DNA of 64,000 bases from Rugalucina vietnamica (taxonomy: Eukaryota > Mollusca > Bivalvia > Lucinida > Lucinidae): contig OZ024877.1 of NCBI GenBank assembly GCA_964017185.1, forward strand, positions 6,364,006-6,428,005, written 5' to 3'. The notes under the pieces are model-generated. The model saw nothing but the letters and a program-made list of their open reading frames with translations, did no database searches and was not told the DNA's origin. This document shows positions 1-8,926 of the stretch, piece after piece (position 1 is the stretch's first letter; every line of letters begins with the position of its first letter). Position numbers and translations under genes: made by a program.

Positions 1-126
1 AACTTATTTAAAAAATTAGCACCATCCACGTAAACTAAATTTACCTCAATGAAACATAATATCCAATAAAAAGTTCGCCAATGTTAACTTGACTATCGAA
101 ACGCAATTTAACAGAATCATACTGAA

Positions 127-404
127 CATCAGGAAAACATGTCCGTGTAATGTATTCCCTCGTAAACCCTACTTTTAATAGAAAAACTGGGGTTTGCAGG
201 GGTATACCTAATTTTCTAAGTTTTGATCCAAAACATACATTGCGGGTACTCATTAGAACCGCCTCGACGGGCGCTTCTAACGTGTACCCACAATGTATGT
301 TTTGAGCAAAATTATTAAAAATATAAAAAAAATTCTGGTGAAATTTTCAATTTTTACAGCTGAAAAAAAAATCTCTGTATTTTACATGGGCGTGTTTCCG
401 TAAT
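127..404 (+). mobile_element. MITE-A copy 1 (fold-back, ends GAAAACATGTCC)
   Basis: Non-autonomous fold-back element. The left end reads CATCAGGAAAACATGTCC and the right end, on the reverse strand, has a related CATTACGGAAACACGCCC. A second nested inverted repeat lies inside: ATCCAAAACATACATTG faces CAATGTATGTTTTGAGC around a short spacer. At least seven relatives occur in the window (near 7.8-9.0, 9.9, 31.9, 32.9, 34.7, 46.0 and 51.6 kb), in both orientations. No coding capacity. The superfamily is not determined. Confidence 0.8.
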
Positions 405-733
405 GAGACTAAATAAATGCTTTTGGACTCTTATCAGAAGGCTTAGCCGAAATCAAATAGTATGCGAAAGATCCAGATAAGGCTAGTAGGCTTATTCTCA
501 ATCAATGGCCAGATCCGTTTATCACATAACTGATCCTTGCCCCCGTACATTGGGACCTAAAGAAATGGAGTGTAAGAAACAAAAAAGCCGAAAAAAGGCT
601 TAAAATTGCGATTTTCAAGTTGTTGGTTTCTCTCTTATATGCACACTACCCTATATATTTCAATCCGTTATTCGAACAATATCAACAAAATATCAGAAAA
701 AGTTTGAATCTACAAATATGGGATTGGCTCATT

Positions 734-765
<32 letters not shown>

Positions 766-884
766 GACTTTTTTTTATGGGGGTAGGGTTGTAAAACGAG
801 TCGTAAAAATTTGTCATCCACTTCAATTTGCAAATGTTATATGCTTTTGGTCCAAAATAGCCTGTATTACGTAAATAGTTTGAC
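405..884. other. Non-coding stretch with poly-T run
   Basis: No supportable gene. It contains a T-run of about 27 bases near 740-765. Short open frames here are made of homopolymer translation. Confidence 0.6.
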
Positions 885-1258
885 TTTTGAAAGCTCGGGG
901 GGGGGGCGGGGGGGGGGGGGTAACTACCTATATATGACGTAGTAGGGATGTGCCGCCCGAATAGCCCCCTTTTTCAGCCTCGCCAGATATATGAATAGGT
1001 TACCTTTTTCAAGTCAAAATATATGAATGGTCCCATTTTTCCATATTTAGTCTATGAATGACAAATTTTTCAGACATCCATGTTTAAGAGCACTTTTTTG
1101 CTGACATACACAGCTCAGAAAGTCGAAATATTTGTATATAATTGTGTATAGGTCAAAATTTTGTACGCTCAAATATATGAATGGGTCACTTTTTTCGAAG
1201 GCATGATATATGAATGGGTCCCTTTTTTCGATTGATAGTTCGTCTCTCACTAGTGAGA
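885..1258. repeat. Left flank of LINE: G-run, GTGCCGCCCGA motif and 'atatatgaatggg' repeats
   Basis: A G-rich run (about 897-920) is followed by gtaact, then by gtgccgcccga near 951, then by four or five loose copies of a unit containing atatatgaatgggtccctt (about 985-1230). The same order (tcggggg, gtaact, gtgccgcccga, then a tatgaat unit) occurs on the opposite strand at about 4079-4170, beyond the other end of the LINE. The LINE is therefore bracketed by imperfect inverted flanks. Confidence 0.6.
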
Positions 1259-1268
1259 AAGACCATCA

Positions 1269-2483
1269 TTATTTCTTGAATAGTGCTGATGTGTGTTGGT
1301 GAGTTCTTTGATGGCTGACTAGGCCAATTCTGGCTCTAAACTGTCGGTTGCAAGTAGAGCAAGTCAATGTCATAGAGTCTGATGGTGGCACATTTGTTTT
1401 GGCTTTGCGCTCTCCTCGCTTTCTTTCAGCTTCACAGATTCTCTTCTTTTCATAAAGAGCTGCTCCTTTGTTGATGAGACCTCGCCACTTTGATCGCTCC
1501 TGTGCAGTCTGTTCCCAGGACCCCATTGGTATTTCGAAATCCTTCAGAGAGGCTTTGAGGGTGTCTTTGTAGCGTTTCTTCTGGCCACCTTGAGAGCGCT
1601 TTCCCTCCTGTAGTTCTCCATAGAAAACTTTCTTTGGAAGTCGCGCATCAGGCATTCTTATAACATGGCCAGTCCATCTTAGCTGTGCTAGCTTTAAGAC
1701 TGTATCCATGCTTTGCATCCCTGCTTTCCTCAGGACCTCTGTGTCTGGAATCTTGTCCTGCCACTTGATTTTTAACAACTTTCTCAAACAGCTTAAGTGG
1801 AAATGGTTAAGTCTCTTTGCATGGCGTTGGTATACTGTCCAGGTCTCACATGCATACAAGAGGGTTGGCAGTACCACAGCCTTGTAGACTTTCAGCTTGG
1901 TGTCAAGCTTGATTCCATTTCGCTCCCAGACATTTGCACGGAGTCGTCCGAATGCCACACTAGCCTTTGCAATTCTGGCAGTGATCTCATCATCAATATG
2001 CACTGCTCTGGAGAGAGTGCTTCCCAGGTAGGTGAACTTGTCAACAACTTTCAGTTTTTGCCCATTCACAGTGATGGTTGGTTCATTATATGGCTTTCCG
2101 GGCGCTGGTTGGTGTACAACCTCTGTCTTTTTTGTGCTGATTGTGAGATCATAGTTATCACATGACTGTGAGACTTGATCCATGGCTCTTTGCATTTTTG
2201 CCTCTGTGCTGGCATTCTTATCCATATCATCTGCATAGAGGAGCTCATCTAACACATCAGTCTGGACCTTAGTTTTGGCTTGCAACCTTCTGAGGTTGAA
2301 TATGTTGCCATCAAAACGGTACCTGATTGGAAAACCAGTGTCACTGTCATGAAAAGCATCCATAAGCATGGCAGAAAACATCATGCTGAACAGTGTTGGT
2401 GCCAGAACACAGCCTTGTTTGACCCCATTTGTTACTTCAAATGGTTCAGAGAACTCTCCATCATTTCGCACACGTGCCTGCAT
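1269..2483 (-). pseudogene. LINE polyprotein, 3' part: RT YADD, thumb, C-terminal zinc finger
   Basis: This continues the LINE in a second frame. GVKQGCVLAPTLFS (motif B) is followed by ELLYADDMD (motif C with both catalytic aspartates intact), KFTYLGS, and the conserved thumb and connection stretch LLYACETW, LRWTGHVIRM and RYKDTLKASL. It ends with a CCHH finger (CSTCNRQF, then H and H within SHQRTH). About 404 residues are open without internal stops, so this half decayed little. The frame mismatch with the upstream half is the clearest lesion. Confidence 0.88.
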
Positions 2484-4075
2484 GCCATCATGAAACTGGG
2501 TGGACAGCCAAACTTGGCCATGATTTTCCAGAGTCCATCACGACTAACAGTGTCAAAAGCTTTGGTGAGGTCAACAAACGTCATGTATAGATCTACATTC
2601 TGTTCTTGGCATTTCTCCTGAAGCTGTCTTGCTGTGAATATCATGTCTATTGTCCCTCTGTCTTTTCTGAATCCACATTGACTTTCTGGGATAAGTCCCG
2701 TCTGATCAAGATGAACATTCAGACGATTCAACAGAATTTTTGCAAGTATCTTCCCAGCAATTGATAGGAGGGAGATGCCTCTGTGATTGTCACAGACTTG
2801 AGGATTTCCTTTCCGCTTGTATAGGTGGATTATGGATGCATCCTTAAATTCTTGTGGGATAGCCTCCTTTCTCCACATACAGTGAAACAACTCTGTCAGT
2901 TTCTCTGCCATGGGTAGCCCCCCAGCCTTGTAAACTTCGGCAGGAATTGCATCTGCACCTGGGGCTTTGCCAGATGATAGTTGTTGAACTGCTTTTCTTG
3001 TTTCCGTAACGGTAGGAAATTCATCTAACAGAACATTGCACTCTATCTGTGGAAGTCTGTCGATTGCATCCTCATTGATGCTTGATGGTCGATTAAGCAC
3101 ACTATTGAAGTGTTCTGCCCACCTTTCCAAGATAGCTTCTTTATCTGTGAGAAGAGTGTTTCCATCTGCACTGAGCAATGTGGTGGCTCCAGAACTCTTT
3201 GGACCATAAATGGTTTTCAGTGCATCATGAAATTTCTTCATGTCCTTTCTATCCGCAAAAGACTGAATTTCTTCTGTTTTCTTCCTCAGCCAGGAATCTT
3301 GCATGTCCCTAAGCTTGGTCTGGACTGTCTTACAAATGTTGCTGTAGGCTGCTTTCTTTGATACTGAGCTAGTATCATCTTGATGTGCCTTGTGCAATCG
3401 GTGCTTTTCTTCAAGAAGCCTCTGAATTTCGTCATCATTCTCATCAAACCAGTCTTGATGTTTGCGAGATGGATGGCCTAAGGTGCTTGCAGCTGAAGAA
3501 AGAACTGTTTTATGGAAAACTGTCCAGTTTTCTTCGGGGTCCTCTGAACTGAGATTCATTGCATCCAGTTGGTTGCAAATGTCTGTTAAGAAATCTTGTC
3601 TCATGCTGTCTTTATTCAGCTTTGAGACATCCAGTCTCTTAGGAGCTTTCTTGCCTTGAGGTCGCCTCGCAGGCTGTATTCTTAGGTTGAGTTTGCTGAC
3701 AACCAGTCTATGATCTGTCCAGCAGTCTGCACCACACATAGTCTTTGTCACTTTAACATCCTGCCTGTCTGTTCTCCGCACTATGACATAGTCTATGAGA
3801 TGCCAGTGTTTGGAACGGGGATGCATCCAGGATGTTTTGTTCCTATTAGGTAGACGGAAGACTGTGTTGGTGATTAGAAGGTCATGTTCAGCACACTTCC
3901 TGAGAAGCAAGAGACCATTGCTGTTGCACTTTCCAACCCCTTCTGGACCTATAACTCCTTCCCAGGTCTGGTGGTCTGTACCCACTCTGGCATTAAAGTC
4001 GCCAAGAAGGATAAGCTTGTCTGTGCGGGGTGTTGCAGAAATAACATTGTCTAGGTCATCATAGATTTTTCGATT
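2432..4075 (-). pseudogene. LINE polyprotein, 5' part: endonuclease C-terminus and RT palm/fingers
   Basis: The frame is open from the truncation point at about 4075. It carries the endonuclease signature GDFNARVG, a later SKHWHLIDYVIVRR and CWTDHRLVVSKL (the D-H catalytic end of exonuclease-endonuclease-phosphatase domains), then RT motifs: GKAPGADAIPAEVYK, DASIIHLYKRKGN, NHRGISLLS, QCGFRKDRGTIDMIF and motif A, FVDLTKAFDTVSRDGLW. About 30 residues after motif A the frame runs out into HDG-MQARV-like sequence read in the wrong register. Upstream endonuclease residues are absent. An inactive copy is inferred from the truncation and the frameshift. Confidence 0.88.
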
Positions 4076-4078
4076 ACC

Positions 4079-4195
4079 GGATATATGAATAGGGTATGTT
4101 TTAAAGTATCGGGCGGCACGTCCGTACCAAAATTACCTCCGAGTTACCCCCCCCCCCCCCCGAGTTTAAAAGCAATCTTTGTGTATTTTTGTTCA
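4079..4195. repeat. Right flank of LINE, inverted match to 885-1000
   Basis: Reading the reverse strand gives a C/G homopolymer (4148-4163), gtaact, ggtac, gtgccgcccga and then an attcatatat unit. This is the same order as at 885-1000, and it begins where LINE homology stops. Confidence 0.55.
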
Positions 4196-4434
4196 GGACA
4201 GACATATTTCAAAGAATTAAGAATTAAATTAATTTAGTACTAAATTTAAAACATGGTGTTCAGAGGTCTCATTCAGAGACATGTGGCTTGAAAAAATGCC
4301 CACTGCCCTATACTAATTTTGTTTTCAAATGACTTGTGTTGTAGTTTGGAATAAAAAAGCGGGATAAAAAGAAAGTTTGAATACTTTTTCATCGGCAGCG
4401 AACATCATTAAGCCAGGGATATAATGTATACTTA

Positions 4435-5160
4435 TACATGACGTTTGTCTACCTTACCAAAGCTTTCGACATAGTCAGACCTGATGGACTCTGGTGTATC
4501 TGGTCGAGCTTGGTGTCCATCCAGATACATATCAATGGTGTGGCAATTTCATGATGGCTCAGAGTAATGGAGAGTTCTCCCAAACCTTTTCGTCTTAAGT
4601 TGCAAGACGAAATTCTAGACAGAGGTCCTGAAGAAGGCAGGAGTGAAAAGCATGCATGCGGTCATAAAGCTAACACAGCCGAAAATGACCAGCCATGTTG
4701 TAATATACATGTAGGACACTTTCAAAGAAATGTTTTCGACGGAAAAATTAAAGGAGGGAATGCACGCTTTCAAGGGTGGGGGAGGGGGGCAGAAGAAACG
4801 CTATGTACAGAGACACCCTTTAAGTCTCATTGAATGATTTCGACATAACAAAACAGTCATGGGAACAGGGTACACAGGACCAAACAAACTGGCGGAGTCT
4901 CGTCAACAAAGGGACAGCTCATTATAAAGAAAAGAGAATAGAGAATATGTGAAGCTGAAAGAAAGCACAGGCAGTGCAAAGCCAGAGTCAATGGATAACC
5001 ACCAGTTTCTTCATCATTGACTTGCAACCTAGTCCATTGCTAAAATTGGCCTAGTCAGTCATCAAAGAACTCACCGACACACATGAACAACTATAACTGA
5101 AGACATAAAGATGGATCTTCTCGTTATTGAGAGACGAACGACCATCCTTGCAAGATGATC
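4435..5160 (+). pseudogene. Decayed relative of the same LINE, opposite orientation
   Basis: Plus-strand fragments match the LINE at 1261-4078 in order. An RT motif A remnant (LTKAFDIVRPDGLW, about 4454-4495) is followed by a large internal deletion, then EVLKKAG-like sequence near 4620, GGGQKKRY near 4780, and the zinc-finger end IGLVSHQRTHRHT near 5045-5085. Stops and frameshifts interrupt every domain. It lies tail-outward relative to the larger copy, so the two form a broad inverted pair. Confidence 0.75.
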
Positions 5161-5439
5161 AATAGTTTGTATATTGTTTCAGATATGTAGCACGCACATC
5201 GCCTTTTAAGCCTGTTTGATTTTAAATAAAATATAAAAGTTTGATCCTTTGGAAGCAGTAAAAATGTTCAAAGGGAGGTAGTATGGGCCATATTGCGCAT
5301 TTCGGGCACTGACCCATCTTCAGTGACCCTTAAATAACCGGCGACGATAGGCAGATACATAAACTTCAATTTCAAAAAAAATCACAAGGAAGTCTAAATC
5401 AAAGACGCATGCCTAAACGTGGCCAAATAAATAAAAGTG
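5161..5439. other. Non-coding spacer
   Basis: No gene or clear repeat recognised. Confidence 0.4.
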
Positions 5440-5650
5440 TACCTGTAGGCAATGATCAGGAAAAGGCGCAGTCAGAAAGACATTCCCACTCCAAAAACCG
5501 AGGTGGGAAAAACTAAATTGACAATTAGGTACTTATACTTAGAAAACATATCGTAAGCCGAGTGAGCAGCTGTTTCCCAATAGGCGGTCACTCAGTTACC
5601 CAAACTTAAATAAAATATGAAAACGTACATAAGGTTCAAACCTTAGGCAG
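5440..5650 (+). repeat. Dispersed repeat D, copy 1
   Basis: This segment (aaaggcgca, then ccactccaaaaaccgaggtg, then cgtaagccg, gagcagct and cactcagttacc) recurs in the same orientation at 51180-51380 and, inverted and more diverged, at 25420-25560. Here it leads into the inverted repeat at 5690-7200, and the 25.2-25.6 kb copy keeps that same neighbour, so the two modules belong to one element. Confidence 0.65.
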
Positions 5651-5689
5651 TAAAATAATTCGACTCCAAAAGATAGAACAAATGGAACT

Positions 5690-7205
5690 ACAACAGAAGT
5701 ATCGCCTTGGAACGATCAGTAATATAAAATTGCGGCGGTGGGGTGGGGGGCTTAAACCGGTTTTAAAGGCGCCTAACCGCACCCTCATCTTCTGCAGTGG
5801 TTCACAACATTAAGTTAGTTGTTCGGTCCCCGTGGTGAATCTCTAACTAGTCATTGAATCATCAAGGACAAACAAATAAATCATGATAACCATTCTGATG
5901 AATCAAAAACGTAGACTCAACAGATTCAGTAAGCTGTCCGACGACGGAGATCCCTGGGCGCCGAACAACTTACTGAAACCCTGAGCAACAGAAAAACACT
6001 AGTTGAACCCTGTTGGGCCAAGCAACAGACAAGAAGCTCCGGCCCCTACCAACTAAAATGAATAGCTTCATGTAGGGACAATCATAGAGTCTGACGCCCG
6101 ACCCACCGGCGTACAGTTAAAGAAGGGTGCATAGTTATCAACCATGATTGGGTGGAAAACTAAGCATGCAGACTGTCGCATAACATTCAAGTTATAAACT
6201 TAACATTCTCGCGCATTTTGTGGTAGAACTTTACAAAATAAAACAAATACTATATATATATAACTACAATTAAACGAAGCCAATACCACAGATACCGAAG
6301 CCCCTTTTTAGATTTACATCTTTCTATTGCAATTGGAATTGTTTCTTCTAAAATTAATGAATTAATGATGACTTTGATTTTGATACAGTAAATCTACCAT
6401 TTTTTGATGTGACGCTCCTCGCCGTGCTTCTTATAGTGTATACATTTCGCAACTTATTAGGTTTGCTATAATCTGCAATCATGTCATGGACTTAACGCGC
6501 GAAACATGTGTTTAACAGCCAAACTTCTCCAGCAGGGGTATCGATATCATAAACTCCGAAAACCATTTTCTAAATTTTATCGCAGACATTATTAATTGAT
6601 TTCCACATTTAATGTTGGGTTAAAGGCGCTTTTGCGTGATGGTCTTTCGGAACCAGAATTTTATGGTGTGTAAGAAACTTATAGGAAGACATAATTTTAT
6701 TTTTCAGTTTAGAAAAAATAGTATATGTTACAAACATATAGGATATAACTTAAATTGCGATAGTCTGCATGATTAGTTTTAACCCAGTCATGTTTGATAA
6801 CTATGGTGCCTTCTTTAATTGCACGCCGGTGGGTCGGGCGTCAGACTCTATGATGGCCCCGACAAAGCTATTCATTTTAGATGGTTGGGCCGGAGCTTCT
6901 TGTCTTTTGCTTGGCCAACCGGGGTTCAACTAGTGTTTTTCTTTTCCTCCATACTTTAACTGATGGTGTTAGGCGCCCGGAGCTCTCCATCGCTGGGCAG
7001 CTTATAATATCTGTGAGTCCTCGTTTTCTTCATGGACGTTATCGTGATGTATTTGATTGTGCTTGATTATTCATTGACGAGTTAGAGATTCACCATGAGG
7101 ACAGAATAACTAACTAAATGTTGTGTACCACTGCAGAAGCTGAGGGTGAGGTTAGGCCTGAAAACTAGTTTAAGCCCGACATCGTTCCAAGGCGATACTT
7201 CAGTG
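5690..7205. repeat. 1.5-kb imperfect inverted repeat (arms about 500 bp)
   Basis: The left arm (about 5690-6205) and right arm (about 6735-7205) are reverse complements at roughly 80-85% by eye. Shared blocks include agtatcgccttggaacgat, ggtgaatctctaact, gaagctccggccc and tctgacgcccgacccaccgg. The loop of about 530 bp is unique. Part of an arm recurs at 25230-25420, where one strand reads IEQIEQQQKYRLETL; the left arm reads IEQMELQQKYRLGTI. A lost coding function is possible but unproven. Confidence 0.75.
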
Positions 7206-7381
7206 GTTGTTGTTATTGTTTTATCACTGTCGGGAAACAAACTCCGTGTAGGCTATCATTTGCACATAAAACCGTGACGTCACAGAGAATTTTAACAATT
7301 CGGACTAAATCACACCACCAGAGAACCATCGCCATAAAATGTGATAAAAGGAGTACTTAAGGGTAAAAACATTGTTAACAT

Positions 7382-7387
7382 TTTATT
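7382..7387 (-). promoter_or_regulatory. Candidate poly(A) signal, FkbM copy 1
   Basis: AATAAA on the minus strand, about 31 nt downstream of the TGA of copy 1. The same hexamer is conserved in the paralogue at 26023-26028. Confidence 0.55.
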
Positions 7388-7417
7388 CATCTTGCAGTTT
7401 TAACAGAACTGTCAAAC

Positions 7418-8876
7418 TCAATATAAACCAGTTTTGTTATAATCGAATCCATTCTTTACAAACACTATATCTTGTTTCCAAGTCTGTCTATTCGGTAAAC
7501 TCGCATACCCCTTTGACGTCATATAGTCCACGAGTGCTTTCTTACCCTCTTTTATATGTTCATATTCCACCAGTATCACCTTAATATTCACCTTTGTCCA
7601 AGGTATTGTCTTTAGCACATCTAGCTCAGCACCTTCAATGTCTAAACTGAATAGATCTATGTCTGTTCTTCCACAAGCTAGTAGAATGGAATATAGAGGA
7701 AAACACTGGATCATTGTAACACGAGCGACTTTATTTTTTCTCTCTATTCCCAATTCTGTTGTATTGTCGTCAAACCTGCTCAGATCTGGAACCTTGTCTA
7801 AAGCCATGGCTAACTGTAAAAGATGAAAACCATGATTACGAAAACATGTCCATGCAATATACGAGGTCCGTCCCGGGAAATCATAAACATGTCTAATAAC
7901 TCGCGAACATTTGGTTGAAATTTAGAGATAGTTTCATGCCTTTAAACTACATTTCTACAGAGCAATCAGTAAAAATATTAGTTCAATTGCTTACAAACTG
8001 TAAAAGTTATGGACATTTATTTACATGATGGTGTATCGGCGTAACCGGAGCACGTTGAAAATCATGTTGCTACGTTTTTGAGGAGGGGTGGTTGAATGTT
8101 TTGTATGTAGTCTCTTTATTAGAGCCGTAATGAGATGAATATTGCCATCTAAGCATTGATTAAGTCTTCTTAGTTAAAATGATAGTCAATTATTTGAGAT
8201 AGAAATGATAAAAAGAAAAAAAAATAGCATGACCAATTTCATTTTATATGATTAATCATTAATGACACATTAGAAGGTTGATTTTATAAATTAATTCTGT
8301 TAAATGTACTTAACTAGAAAAAAATGTTGGGGAGGGTCTAATTTTGCGCCGTAAAACTTACATTACGTCACTATTTTCCAGTAAAATAATTTCAGTATGT
8401 TTAAAAAAAAACTGTATCAAATCAACGCTGATGGTGGAAATCATTTCAAACTTCCACAAAGTTATCTTACATAGTTACTCGTGCAACTGTGTAATATCAT
8501 CTCAACTCGGAGTTACAGGAACTGTTGAATTTGATCTTTATGAATTTCAAAACAGAGTTTTTGACGTGCGCCGTAGACACCTACCCCTCTTGGCATAAAT
8601 TCATATAAATGTGTTGTGTAAGAGACGAATTCATCCATATTTGTACGAAATGTTTATTAGATGTATGCAAACAGATCATATAAACTTCATGCAATTCTGC
8701 ATACACATTCTTGTTTTATCACAAATGCCTACGTATTTCTGTGACAGGCCCCGTACAGAGATTTTTTAAGTTGTAAAAACTTTCTGTAGAAATGTTTTGG
8801 TATTTTTCTTATTTTTGCTCCAAACATAGATTGTGGGTATACGTTAGAACCGCCTCGCCGAGTTTGGATCAAAATG

Positions 8877-8926
<50 letters not shown>

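Larger units (their letters stand above)
1261..4078 (-). mobile_element. Non-LTR retrotransposon (LINE), 5'-truncated and frameshifted
   Basis: Minus-strand LINE with the end of an AP-endonuclease domain, a reverse transcriptase and a C-terminal CCHH finger, in that order. The endonuclease begins mid-domain (GDFNARVG near 3984-4007), so the 5' end is missing. The two long frames overlap out of register around 2432-2500, which marks a frameshift and probably a small deletion between RT motifs A and C. A decayed relative lies in the opposite orientation at 4435-5160. The clade is not assigned; the tail resembles the RTE-like proteins often annotated as CFDP2-like. Confidence 0.9.

Noticed and set aside
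1797..4064. Plus-strand frames across the first LINE
   Set aside because: Shadows of the minus-strand reverse transcriptase.
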